Under the pieces are notes generated by a model, which saw nothing but the letters and a program-made list of their open reading frames with translations, was not told where the DNA came from and made no database searches. Below, one piece after another: positions 16,233 to 25,000 of a DNA stretch of 64,000 bases. This DNA comes from UBA4644 sp900555855. GTDB taxonomy: Bacteria; Bacillota; Clostridia; Oscillospirales; Butyricicoccaceae. The stretch's first letter is position 1; each line of letters opens with the position of its first letter. The stretch lies in the NCBI GenBank assembly GCA_052289195.1, contig DAWAJD010000004.1, positions 17,855-81,854 of the forward strand, read 5' to 3'. The position numbers and the translations under genes are program-made.

Positions 16233-17705
16233 ATGCCCGCAGAAGCAAAGCACAAGGGAAAAAAGCCCTTTCTGGCCCGGCTGGGGCTGGAGAGCGGCAT
16301 CAAGCGGCGCTGGTTTCTCAACAGCATCAGCATGGTGCTGCTGGTGCTGCTGCTGCTGGCGCTGGTAGCAGCCATGGGCGTGACCTATTACTACTATTCC
16401 GCCATGGAGTCGCTGCTGGCCACCCGGGCAGACACTCAGGCCAAATACATGAACCGCTATTTCAGCTCCAGCTACAGCGAGTTTTATGAATACGGCCGCA
16501 ACATGGTCCAGAGCTTCGGTCTGGCAGACCGGGTGGAGATGCAGATGCTGGACGACCGGGGCAGGGTGATGTTTTCCTCCAACGGCCTGACGGCGGGCTT
16601 CACGCCTCAGACGGAGGAGATCTCTCAGGCCTTTTCCACCGGCAGGATCGCGCCCTATGTGGGCTACGACACGCTGACGGAGGAAAAGGTCATGGCGGTG
16701 ACGGCGCCGCTGTTTTACAAAAGCGGCCGGATCATCGGCGCCGTGCGCTATGTGACCTCGCTCCAGCAGCTGGACCGGCAGCTGGTGCAGGTCTATCTCA
16801 TTGCCGCCGGCGTGTTTGCGGTGATCGCGGCACTGGTGATCTTTTCCAACAGCTTTTTCCTGCGCTCCATCGTGACGCCGGTTTTGAAGATCAATGAATT
16901 CGCCAAAAAGATCACCGGCGGACAATACGGCATCCAGATCGACACGGAATACGACGACGAGATCGGGGAGCTGTGCCGGACGCTGAACGAGATGTCCTCG
17001 GAGCTTTCCCGGTCGGAAAAAACGAAAAACGACTTTATCTCCTCCGTTTCCCACGAGCTGCGCACGCCGCTGACGGCCATCGCCGGCTGGACAGACACCG
17101 TGGAGAGCGGGCTGGACGATCATACGCTGGCGCTGCAGGGGCTGGATATCATCAAAAAGGAGACCCGCCGCCTCTCGCAGATGGTGGAGGAGCTTTTGGA
17201 TTTTTCCCGCATCGAGAGCGGCGGTATGCGCCTGCAAACGGAGCCCTTCGACCTGCGGGGCGAGCTTTACGATGCAGTGTTCACCTACACCGATATGCTC
17301 CGGCAGGAGGGCCTGCGCATCGACTATGAGGAGCCGGAGGAGCCGCTGATGGTCTTTGCCGACCGAAACCGGCTGAAGCAGGTGTTTCTGAACATCATCG
17401 ACAACGCCGGAAAATACGGCAAGGACGGCGACCGGGTCCAGGTCACGGCTCAGGCGGCGGAGGGCAGCGCCGTGGTACACATCCGGGATTTTGGTCAGGG
17501 CATCCCGCCGGACGAGCTGCCCTTCGTCAAGCAGAAGTTTTATAAGGGCAGCGCCAAGGGCCGCGGCACAGGCATCGGCCTTTCCGTCTGCAGCGACATC
17601 GTGCAGATGCACGGCGGCACGCTGGATATTGAGAGCACCCTGGGGCAGGGGACGGATGTGATCATCACCCTGCCGCTGTATCGCAAGGCTTCCGGGGAAG
17701 CATGA
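16233..17705 (+). CDS. Membrane sensor histidine kinase (PhoR/WalK-like)
   Basis: 490 residues from ATG 16233 (AAAGGAG upstream). Order: TM1 (about 28-54), extracytoplasmic sensor (55-185), TM2 (186-210), HAMP (210-265), HisKA with the phosphorylated His in SVSHELRTPLTAIAGW (about 274), HATPase with N box NIIDNAGKYG and G box GRGTGIGLSVCSDIVQMHGG. It pairs with the regulator just upstream. The stop overlaps the first possible start of yqhQ (ATGA). Confidence 0.94.
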   Translation: MPAEAKHKGKKPFLARLGLESGIKRRWFLNSISMVLLVLLLLALVAAMGVTYYYYSAMESLLATRADTQAKYMNRYFSSSYSEFYEYGRNMVQSFGLADRVEMQMLDDRGRVMFSSNGLTAGFTPQTEEISQAFSTGRIAPYVGYDTLTEEKVMAVTAPLFYKSGRIIGAVRYVTSLQQLDRQLVQVYLIAAGVFAVIAALVIFSNSFFLRSIVTPVLKINEFAKKITGGQYGIQIDTEYDDEIGELCRTLNEMSSELSRSEKTKNDFISSVSHELRTPLTAIAGWTDTVESGLDDHTLALQGLDIIKKETRRLSQMVEELLDFSRIESGGMRLQTEPFDLRGELYDAVFTYTDMLRQEGLRIDYEEPEEPLMVFADRNRLKQVFLNIIDNAGKYGKDGDRVQVTAQAAEGSAVVHIRDFGQGIPPDELPFVKQKFYKGSAKGRGTGIGLSVCSDIVQMHGGTLDIESTLGQGTDVIITLPLYRKASGEA

Positions 17706-17725
17706 GCGCAAAGGAGAGACCTTTT

Positions 17726-18679
17726 ATGGCAAACGACAACAAAAATCAGAATAAAAACGGAAAAAAGACCACCATCGCCGGTCAGGCGCTCATTGAGGGC
17801 ATCCTGATGCGCGGCCCGGAGCGGACGGCCATCGTTTGCCGCAAGCCCGGGCAGGAGCCGGTGGTCAAGCTGGAGCCCCACGGCACCAATACCCACGGCG
17901 CCTGGGCCAGACTGCCGGTGGTGCGGGGCGTGGTGTCCTTCTGGGATTCCATGAAATTCGGCATGGGCGCCCTGACCTATTCCGCAGATTTTATCGAGGA
18001 CGGCGACGCGGCGGAGCCGGGCCGCTTTGAGCAGTGGCTGGAGCGCAAGCTGGGCTCGGAAAAGCTGGAAAAGGTGCTGATGGGCGCGGCCATGGTCTTC
18101 GGCATTGCCATTCCCATCGCGCTGTTTATCCTGCTGCCCACGCTGCTGGCGGGCCTTTTGGGCGACCGGATGCCCGCCATTTTGCGGAACCTGATCGAGG
18201 GCGCCTTCCGCATCTGCATCTTTCTGGCCTTCATTTTCATCACCTCCCGGCAGAAGGATGTGCATCGGACCTATATGTATCACGGCGCGGAGCACAAGAC
18301 CATCACCTGCTATGAAAAGGGTCTGGAGCTGACGGTGGACAATGTGCGCCCCTGCAGCCGCTTCCATCCCCGGTGCGGCACCAGCTTTCTGTTTATGGTG
18401 ATGCTTCTGAGCATTTTGCTCTTCTCCCTGCTGCGCTGGGGCAGCCCGCTGGCGCGGATGGCGCTGCGGCTGTGCATGCTGCCGGTGGTGGCGGGCATCA
18501 GCTACGAGATCAACCGCTTTGCAGGGCGGCACGACAACTGGTTCACCATGGCCCTGCGGGCGCCGGGGCTGGCGCTGCAGCGGCTCACCACGGCGGAGCC
18601 GGACGACTCCATGATCGAGGTGGCCATCCTTGCCATGAAGGAAGTCATCCCCCAGCGGGAAGAGGAGGACAACTGGTAA
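17726..18679 (+). CDS. YqhQ-like DUF1385 membrane protein
   Basis: 317 residues from ATG 17726, which has AAGGAG upstream; ATG 17702 is an alternative overlapping the kinase stop. DUF1385 landmarks are IAGQALIEGILMRGPER at the start, then MYHGAEHKTITCYE and HPRCGTSFLFMVM. Several hydrophobic helices lie between about 115 and 250. Members are often next to prmC-prfA in Firmicutes, as here with prmC, but their biochemical role is not established. It ends on the base that begins prmC. Confidence 0.9.
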   Translation: MANDNKNQNKNGKKTTIAGQALIEGILMRGPERTAIVCRKPGQEPVVKLEPHGTNTHGAWARLPVVRGVVSFWDSMKFGMGALTYSADFIEDGDAAEPGRFEQWLERKLGSEKLEKVLMGAAMVFGIAIPIALFILLPTLLAGLLGDRMPAILRNLIEGAFRICIFLAFIFITSRQKDVHRTYMYHGAEHKTITCYEKGLELTVDNVRPCSRFHPRCGTSFLFMVMLLSILLFSLLRWGSPLARMALRLCMLPVVAGISYEINRFAGRHDNWFTMALRAPGLALQRLTTAEPDDSMIEVAILAMKEVIPQREEEDNW

Positions 18680-19545
18680 TGATCCGAACGGTAAACGACG
18701 CATATCTGGACCTTCGGGCCGAGTTCAAGCGAAGGGGCATCGCGGGCTATTCTCTGGAGGCCCGGGAGCTGGTGGCCTTTGCGCTGGGGCTGGGGCCGGA
18801 GGAATTCTTTGAAAAGCGCGGACAGTATATTTTCGAAAAGGACGAGGCGAAGATCGACGCGCTGAAGGCGCGGCGCTACAGCGGCGTGCCCCTGCAGCAC
18901 ATCACCGGCCGGTGGGAGTTTTACGGCCTGCCGCTGGAGGTGACGGAGGACACGCTGATCCCCCGGCCGGACACGGAGACGCTGGCAGAACGGGGCATTG
19001 CCCTGATGAGCAGCCGGACCCGGGGCCGCTTTCTGGATCTGTGCTGCGGCACGGGCTGCGTGGGCCTGGCGATCCTGAAGCATGTCAGCGACGAGATCCA
19101 CGGCGTCTTTGCCGATCTTTCCGAGCCTGCGCTGGAGGTCGCCCGGCACAATATTACCGCCCTGCACCTGACGGGGCGGGCGCTGGCCTTTCAGGCAGAC
19201 GCCGCAAAGCCGGCGGATCCGGTGCTGGGCCGCTTCCAGCTCATCGTGTGCAATCCGCCCTATATCCCCACGGAGGAGATCCCCACGCTGGACATCGAGG
19301 TGCAGAAGGAGCCACATATGGCGCTGGACGGCGGCGCAGACGGGCTGGACTTTTACCGGGCCGTCAGCCGGAACTATGCGCCGGCCCTGACCTCCGGCGG
19401 AACGCTGGCCTTTGAGGTGGGGCTGGGACAGTTTGAGGCCGTCATGGCCATTCTGGAGCAGGCGGGCTACAGCAAGGTGCAGTATTTCTGCGATCTGGCC
19501 GGCGTGGAACGGGTGGTGACGGGCTGCTGGGAACAGGGCCTATGA
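18679..19545 (+). CDS. prmC: Peptide chain release factor N5-glutamine methyltransferase
   Basis: Methylates the GGQ glutamine of release factors RF1 and RF2. 288 residues from ATG 18679, which shares one base with the yqhQ stop. The N-terminal helical domain (1-75) is followed by PLQHITGRWEFYGL, motif I LDLCCGTGCVGLAI, and the catalytic IVCNPPYIPTEEI. The usual neighbour prfA is absent; instead the stop overlaps the start of a DNA methylase gene (ATGA at 19542). Confidence 0.95.
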   Translation: MIRTVNDAYLDLRAEFKRRGIAGYSLEARELVAFALGLGPEEFFEKRGQYIFEKDEAKIDALKARRYSGVPLQHITGRWEFYGLPLEVTEDTLIPRPDTETLAERGIALMSSRTRGRFLDLCCGTGCVGLAILKHVSDEIHGVFADLSEPALEVARHNITALHLTGRALAFQADAAKPADPVLGRFQLIVCNPPYIPTEEIPTLDIEVQKEPHMALDGGADGLDFYRAVSRNYAPALTSGGTLAFEVGLGQFEAVMAILEQAGYSKVQYFCDLAGVERVVTGCWEQGL

Positions 19546-20654
19546 CCGGAAGAATCCGGGAGGATCCGGCCTATCTTACCTCCCAGCTCATCACCTATCT
19601 TGGCAACAAGCGGGCGCTGCTGCCCCAGATCGACCGGCAGATCCGGCTGGCGCGGCAGGCGCTGGGCGGGCGGAGGCTGGTGTGCGCCGATGTGTTTTCC
19701 GGCTCCGGCGCGGTGGCAAGGCTTTTGAAGCAGCACGCCGCCCTGCTCTATGTGAACGATCTGGAGACCTACAGCCGCGTCATCAACGAATGTTACCTGA
19801 CGAACCGGGAGGACTACCCCGCGGCGGAATGCGCCCGCTGGCGGCAGACGCTGGAGCGGCGGCTGGAGCAGCCGCTGCTGGAGGGCATCATCGCCCGGCA
19901 CTATGCACCCGCAGACGACAAAAACATCCGGCCGGGGGAGCGGGTCTTCTACACCGCGGAAAACGCCCGGCGCATCGACACGCTGCGGGCGGAGATCGGA
20001 TCCATGCCTGCGCCGCTGCAGTCCTATTTTCTGGCGCCTCTGCTGGCGGAGGCCTCCGTCCACAACAATACCGGCGGGGTGTTCAAGGGCTTTTATAAAG
20101 ACAGCCGCACGGGCCTTGGAAAGTTTGGCGGCAACGGAGAAAACGCTCTTTCCCGGATCCTTTCGCCCATTCAGGTGCAGGAGCCGGTGCTTTCCCGCTT
20201 TTGCTGCGAGAGCCGGGTGCTGCAGCAGGACGCGGCCGCGCTGCCGGCGCTGCTACCGCCGCTGGATCTGGCCTATCTGGATCCGCCCTATAACCAGCAT
20301 CCCTACGGCTCCAATTATTTCATGCTGAATCTCATCGCGGAAAACCGTCTTCCGGAACGGTGCAGCCGGGTCTCCGGCATTCCGGAGGACTGGAACCGCT
20401 CGGATTATAACAAGGCCGGCCGGGCGCTGGCGGCCTTTTCCGCCCTGCTTCAGGGGCTTCGGGCCCGGTTTTTGCTGGTCTCCTACAATTCCGAGGGCTT
20501 TATCCCCCTTGCCGAGATGGAGCGGCTGCTCTCCGGTCTGGGACGGGTCCGGCGGCAGGAGATCCGCTACAACGCCTATCGGGCCTCCCGCAATCTGGCG
20601 GCGAGAGAGACCTATGTTTCGGAATATCTGTTTCTGGTGGACACCGGGGCCTGA
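19542..20654 (+). CDS. Adenine-specific DNA methyltransferase of a type II R-M system
   Basis: 370 residues. The N-terminal D12-class signature is SQLITYLGNKRALLPQI. SAM-binding VFSGSGAVARLL is near residue 50, and the catalytic DPPY lies in LAYLDPPYNQHPYGSNY near 246. This is the alpha-type order seen in D12 N6-adenine methylases. A restriction enzyme gene follows 26 bp later, so this should be the protecting methylase. It is translationally coupled to prmC. M.EcoRI itself is, as far as I recall, a different methylase type, which would make this pairing unusual. Confidence 0.88.
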   Translation: MTGRIREDPAYLTSQLITYLGNKRALLPQIDRQIRLARQALGGRRLVCADVFSGSGAVARLLKQHAALLYVNDLETYSRVINECYLTNREDYPAAECARWRQTLERRLEQPLLEGIIARHYAPADDKNIRPGERVFYTAENARRIDTLRAEIGSMPAPLQSYFLAPLLAEASVHNNTGGVFKGFYKDSRTGLGKFGGNGENALSRILSPIQVQEPVLSRFCCESRVLQQDAAALPALLPPLDLAYLDPPYNQHPYGSNYFMLNLIAENRLPERCSRVSGIPEDWNRSDYNKAGRALAAFSALLQGLRARFLLVSYNSEGFIPLAEMERLLSGLGRVRRQEIRYNAYRASRNLAARETYVSEYLFLVDTGA

Positions 20655-20680
20655 GGCCGCCGGGAAGGGAGGATTCGTTT

Positions 20681-21391
20681 ATGCCGCGGCAATCAGACCG
20701 CCTTCGCCTGCGCACGGAGCAGCACAAGCCCAAAAACCGAAAGTCCCAGCTGGAGGACAAGGCCGTCTACGCCGCCATGCAGCGGGTGATCGGCTATCTG
20801 CAGGCCCGGTTCGACTTTGCGGAGACCTATCCCGGCTGCGGTCTGGCCTTTGAAAAGGCGCTGAAGGTGGAGGATATGGTGGCCCATATCCGGCGAAACG
20901 GCTGCCGCAGGGAGTTTGACTTCGATTATCTGGACCGGAGCATCATTCCGGACGGCGGCGTGCTGTTTCTGGAAAAGGACGGAGAAAAGCTGCCGCTGCT
21001 CTTTGCCGAGGTCAAGCATCAGGGGACCAACGACCAGCGGCTCCGGGAGGGCAAGACCGCCCAGGCCACGGGCAACGCCATCGAGCGGCTGGGAAAAAAT
21101 CTCACCGGCATCCGGGCCATGATGAATCAGGACAAGGTCACGCCCTTCGTCTGCTTCGGCTCAGGCTGCGATTTCCGTCCGGAGGAAAAGACCGTGCTGT
21201 CCAAGGTGAGCATGCTCAACGAGTTTTATCCGCTGAACCGCACCTATGTCTTCAAGCGGGACGGCAGCGCCGACCACAACGCCTTTGCGCCGGTCTCCAT
21301 GTATTTCCGGGAGGCGGAATGGACGGAGGATGAGATGTTTGAGATCATGAAGGAGATCGCGGAGACCACCTTCCGGTATTATGTGTTTTAA
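20681..21391 (+). CDS. EcoRI-like type II restriction endonuclease
   Basis: 236 residues with a good ribosome site (AAGGGAGG). The EcoRI family core is clear by eye. IIPDGGVLF carries Asp91 and FAEVKHQG carries Glu110 and Lys112, matching the PD-ExK catalytic Asp91/Glu111/Lys113 of EcoRI. ATGNAIERLGKN matches the EcoRI DNA-reading segment AAGNAIERSHKN, whose Asn, Ala and Arg contact GAA. The C-terminal MFEIMKEIAETTFR also resembles EcoRI. Recognition of GAATTC or a related AATT-core site is inferred. EcoRI is 277 residues, so this form is shorter at the N-terminus and in loops. Confidence 0.9.
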   Translation: MPRQSDRLRLRTEQHKPKNRKSQLEDKAVYAAMQRVIGYLQARFDFAETYPGCGLAFEKALKVEDMVAHIRRNGCRREFDFDYLDRSIIPDGGVLFLEKDGEKLPLLFAEVKHQGTNDQRLREGKTAQATGNAIERLGKNLTGIRAMMNQDKVTPFVCFGSGCDFRPEEKTVLSKVSMLNEFYPLNRTYVFKRDGSADHNAFAPVSMYFREAEWTEDEMFEIMKEIAETTFRYYVF

Positions 21392-21392
21392 T

Positions 21393-21431
21393 CGAACAAA
21401 TGTTGCGTTTTTGCTTTTTCTATGCTATATT
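21393..21431 (+). promoter_or_regulatory. recA promoter with LexA/DinR-like SOS box
   Basis: TTGCGT (21403-21408), a 17-bp spacer and TATATT (21426-21431, with TGC extension). CGAACAAATGTTGCG (21393-21407) overlaps the -35 and matches 8 of 10 fixed positions of the Firmicutes box CGAACnnnnGTTCG. Confidence 0.78.
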
Positions 21432-21473
21432 AAAGAAAAACAGATGATTTTACGATAAAAGAGGTGCCTGAAA

Positions 21474-22586
21474 ATGGACAAACAGAAAGCTCTGGAAACC
21501 GCGCTGCAGCAGCTGGAGAAGCAATTCGGCAAGGGTACGGTGATGCGTCTGGGCGAAAACGCGGCCATGCAGGTGGAGGCTATTTCCACTGGGTCTCTTT
21601 CGCTGGATGTGGCGCTGGGCATCGGCGGCGTCCCCCGGGGACGCATCATCGAGGTCTACGGGCCGGAATCCTCCGGCAAGACCACGCTGGCGCTCCATGT
21701 GGTGGCTTCCGCCCAGAAGCAGGGCGGCGAAGCCGCCTTTATCGACGCAGAGCATGCGCTGGATCCGGTCTATGCCAAGGCGCTGGGCGTGGATACCGAC
21801 AGCCTTCTGGTCTCCCAGCCGGACACCGGCGAGCAGGCCCTGGAGATCGCGGAAGCGCTGGTGCGCTCCGGCGCGGTGGATGTGCTGGTGGTGGACAGCG
21901 TGGCGGCCCTGGTGCCCAAGGCGGAGATCGAGGGCGAAATGGGCGACAGCTTTGTTGGCCTGCAGGCCCGCCTGATGAGCCAGGCCCTGCGCAAGCTGGC
22001 CGGCGCCATTTCCAAGGGCAACTGCGCGGTGATCTTCATCAACCAGCTGCGGGAAAAGATCGGCGTCATGTACGGCAACCCCGAGACCACCACCGGCGGC
22101 CGCGCGCTGAAGTTCTATGCCAGCGTCCGCATTGATATCCGCCGCACCGAGACGCTGAAAAACGGCTCCACCCCCGTGGGCAACCGGGTGCGGGCCAAGG
22201 TGGTCAAAAACAAGATCGCGCCGCCCTTCAAGGAGGCGGAGTTCGACATCATGTACGGCGAGGGCATCTCCCGGGTGGGCGAGGTGCTGGATATGGGCCT
22301 GAAGTTCGGCCTGCTGCAGAAGTCCGGCGCCTGGTTCTATATGGGCGACGAGCGTCTGGGCCAGGGCCGGGATGCCGCCAAGCAGTATTTCCGGGAGCAC
22401 CCGGAGATCATGGCCCAGGTGGAGGCCCAGATCATCGAAAAGCTCAAGAATCAGGAGCAGCCCGCCGCCAAGGGCGAGCCTGGGAAGAGCGCTTCGGCCA
22501 AGGCTGCGCCTGCCGCCAAGGCCCCTGCCCGGGGCGGGAAAAACGGCAGCGTAGAGGTCTTTGCCGACGATTTTGAAGACGATTGA
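21474..22586 (+). CDS. recA: Recombinase A
   Basis: Forms ATP-dependent filaments on single-stranded DNA for strand exchange and stimulates LexA self-cleavage. 370 residues. Walker A GPESSGKTTLALH (about 63-75), Walker B VLVVDSVAALVP (about 140), DNA-binding loop GNPETTTGGRALKFYASVR, and an Ala/Lys-rich then acidic tail (FADDFEDD). It heads the recA-recX-rimO operon. Confidence 0.98.
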   Translation: MDKQKALETALQQLEKQFGKGTVMRLGENAAMQVEAISTGSLSLDVALGIGGVPRGRIIEVYGPESSGKTTLALHVVASAQKQGGEAAFIDAEHALDPVYAKALGVDTDSLLVSQPDTGEQALEIAEALVRSGAVDVLVVDSVAALVPKAEIEGEMGDSFVGLQARLMSQALRKLAGAISKGNCAVIFINQLREKIGVMYGNPETTTGGRALKFYASVRIDIRRTETLKNGSTPVGNRVRAKVVKNKIAPPFKEAEFDIMYGEGISRVGEVLDMGLKFGLLQKSGAWFYMGDERLGQGRDAAKQYFREHPEIMAQVEAQIIEKLKNQEQPAAKGEPGKSASAKAAPAAKAPARGGKNGSVEVFADDFEDD

Positions 22587-23083
22587 GCCCCGTGGAGCCT
22601 GTTTTGACGGAGTCGCCGGAGCAGCAGGCCCGGGACAGGGCGCTGCGCACTGCGGCCAATGTATTGCAGTACCGTCAGCGGAGCGCCCGCGCCCTGTATG
22701 ACCGGCTGCTGGAAAAGGGGCTGGAGCCGGAGCTTGCGGAATACGCGGTGGAGCGGCTGCAGCAGCTGGGCTATCTGAACGACGCGGAATACGGCCGTCT
22801 GCTGGTGCGGGAGCTTTCCGCCCGGGGCTACGGCGCGGGCCGCATCCGGCAGGAGCTGCGGGAAAAGAAGCTGGAGCCGGAGGCGCTGGAAGCGGCCATG
22901 GAGGAATATCAGGCCGATCCGGAGCGCCTGCGGCGCTATATCGAGGGAAAACTGAGTGGGCAGGCCCCGGACCGCCGGATGCTGAAAAAGGTCTCCGACG
23001 GTTTGTTCCGCCGGGGATTTTCCTGGGAGGAGATCCGGGCGGCGCTGCGGCGCTATGCCGATCAACTGGAGGATACAGAGTGA
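22583..23083 (+). CDS. recX: RecA regulatory protein RecX
   Basis: 166 residues from TTG 22583, which overlaps the recA stop; GTG 22592 is an alternative. Three-helix RecX repeats are seen: YRQRSARALYDRLLEKGLEPE, YLNDAEYGRLLVRELSARGYG and RRGFSWEEIRAALRRYA. RecX caps or dismantles RecA filaments. The position directly after recA, with overlap, is the usual one. It also overlaps rimO (GTGA at 23080). Confidence 0.93.
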   Translation: MSPVEPVLTESPEQQARDRALRTAANVLQYRQRSARALYDRLLEKGLEPELAEYAVERLQQLGYLNDAEYGRLLVRELSARGYGAGRIRQELREKKLEPEALEAAMEEYQADPERLRRYIEGKLSGQAPDRRMLKKVSDGLFRRGFSWEEIRAALRRYADQLEDTE

Positions 23084-24405
23084 GACCGATCAAAGTATAT
23101 TTATTATCGCTGGGCTGCGCCAAAAATCTGGTGAATTCCGAGCAGATGCTGGGCCTTTTGCAGCAGGCGGGCATGGAGCTGGTGCAGCAGCCGGAGGGGG
23201 CCGACGCGGCCATCGTCAATACCTGCGGCTTTATTGACAGCGCCAAGAGCGAGGCCATTCAAGCGATTCTGGAGCTGGCGGAGCTGAAAAAACAGGGCAA
23301 GCTGCGGGCGCTGATCGTTACCGGCTGCCTGACCCAGCGATACCAGAGCGACTTTCTCCGGGAGCTGCCGGAGGTGGACGCCGCGCTGGGCACCGGCAGC
23401 TACGACAGCATCGTGGAGGCCGTCCAGGGCGCGCTCAGCGCCTCGCCCCGGCGGGAATACTTTGCACCCAGGGAGCAAAGCAGCCTGACAGGGAACAGGG
23501 TCTTGCTGACGCCCCGGTATTCCGCCTATCTCCGTATTGCGGAGGGCTGCGACAACCGGTGCTCCTACTGCGTCATCCCCATGATCCGCGGGGCCTTCCG
23601 TTCCGCGCCCATGGAAGCGCTGGTGGAGGAGGCCCAGCGCCTGGCGGAGTCCGGCGTGCGGGAGCTTCTGGTAGTGGCGCAGGATATCACCCGCTACGGG
23701 CTGGATCTCTATGGCCGCCGGCGGCTTTCCGATCTGCTGCGGAGGCTGGAGCAGATCCCCGGCATTTCCTGGATCCGGCTGCATTATCTCTATCCCGACG
23801 AGATGGACGACGAGCTTTTGGAGACTGTGGCCGCCAGCCGCAAGGTACTCCACTATTTTGATATCCCCATCCAGCACATCAACGACCGGGTCCTGCGGGA
23901 CATGAACCGCCGGGGCGGCGGCCAGCTGATCCGGGAGCGCATCCGCCGGCTGCGGGCGCTGATGCCCGACGCCATCCTCCGCACCAGCCTGATCGTGGGC
24001 TTCCCCGGAGAGACGGAGGAGGAATTTCAGGAGCTTTATGACTTTTTGGAGCAATACAGGCTTGAACGGGTGGGCATTTTCTGCTATTCTCAGGAGGAGG
24101 GCTCTCCGGCGGCGGAGATGCCCGATCAGATCCCCGAGGAGGTAAAGGAGCGCCGTCAGGCGGAGCTTTATGCCCTGCAGGAGCGCATCATGGACGACTT
24201 TTCCCAGAAGCAGATCGGGCGGACGCTGGAGGTCCTCTGCTGCGGCCGGGATGAGGATGGCCGCTGCTTCGGCCGGAGCTATATGGATTCCGTGGAGATC
24301 GACGGCCAGGTGTATTTTGAAAGCGAAGACGCCCGGGAGGGAGCGATAGTGCCTGTCCGCATCGACTATGCGGAGGGCTGCGATCTTTACGGCCGGGTGG
24401 TCTGA
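23080..24405 (+). CDS. rimO: Ribosomal protein S12 methylthiotransferase
   Basis: Adds a methylthio group to the conserved Asp of ribosomal protein S12. 441 residues from GTG 23080. The UPF0004 domain begins VYLLSLGCAKNLVNSEQMLG; the radical SAM triad is EGCDNRCSYCVIPMIRG; the C-terminal TRAM domain includes YFESEDAREGAIVPVRI. LGCAKN and the overall pattern separate it from mtaB in this window. Confidence 0.95.
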   Translation: MRPIKVYLLSLGCAKNLVNSEQMLGLLQQAGMELVQQPEGADAAIVNTCGFIDSAKSEAIQAILELAELKKQGKLRALIVTGCLTQRYQSDFLRELPEVDAALGTGSYDSIVEAVQGALSASPRREYFAPREQSSLTGNRVLLTPRYSAYLRIAEGCDNRCSYCVIPMIRGAFRSAPMEALVEEAQRLAESGVRELLVVAQDITRYGLDLYGRRRLSDLLRRLEQIPGISWIRLHYLYPDEMDDELLETVAASRKVLHYFDIPIQHINDRVLRDMNRRGGGQLIRERIRRLRALMPDAILRTSLIVGFPGETEEEFQELYDFLEQYRLERVGIFCYSQEEGSPAAEMPDQIPEEVKERRQAELYALQERIMDDFSQKQIGRTLEVLCCGRDEDGRCFGRSYMDSVEIDGQVYFESEDAREGAIVPVRIDYAEGCDLYGRVV

Positions 24406-24435
24406 GACCCATAAAAGCTTACAGGAGGAACAATT

Positions 24436-24996
24436 ATGACGATCCCGAATATTCTCACTTGTATCCGTGCGGTGCTGGTTCCGGTGTTTATGGTGCTGGC
24501 CTATCAACAGGACCCGCTCTTCCAGCTGCTGGCACTGATCGTTTATGTGGTGGCCTGCGCCACCGACTTTGTTGACGGCTATCTGGCCCGGAAATGGCAT
24601 CAGATCACGGACTTTGGAAAGTTCATGGATCCCGTGGCGGATAAGCTGTTGGTGATGGCGGCGCTGCTGATCTTTGTGGAGGACGGGACTGTCCCCGCCT
24701 GGGCTGTGGCTGTGATCCTGGGCCGGGAGTTTATCGTCTCCTCTCTGCGCATGGTGGCGGCCTCCTCCGGCAAGGTCATCGCGGCCAACCGCTGGGGCAA
24801 GGCCAAGACGGGCTTTACCATGCTGACGCTGATCTTTCTGCTGCTGCGGCTGGACCCCATCGTGCTGACCGGCAGCGTGACGCTGCAGGATCTCTGCATC
24901 TGGATCACCGTTGCGCTGACAGCCATCTCCGGCGCTACCTATATCATTGATAATTCCCATGTCGTCAAAGACGGCTTCACACAGAAAGGAGCATGA
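24436..24996 (+). CDS. pgsA: CDP-diacylglycerol-glycerol-3-phosphate phosphatidyltransferase
   Basis: Membrane enzyme for the committed step of phosphatidylglycerol synthesis. 186 residues. The CDP-alcohol transferase motif D-G-x2-A-R-x8-G-x3-D-x3-D is visible as DGYLARK then GKFMDPVADKL. About five hydrophobic helices are present. AGGAGG precedes ATG 24436. It ends 4 bp before cysS, so the two are probably co-transcribed. Confidence 0.94.
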   Translation: MTIPNILTCIRAVLVPVFMVLAYQQDPLFQLLALIVYVVACATDFVDGYLARKWHQITDFGKFMDPVADKLLVMAALLIFVEDGTVPAWAVAVILGREFIVSSLRMVAASSGKVIAANRWGKAKTGFTMLTLIFLLLRLDPIVLTGSVTLQDLCIWITVALTAISGATYIIDNSHVVKDGFTQKGA

Positions 24997-25000
24997 TCTC

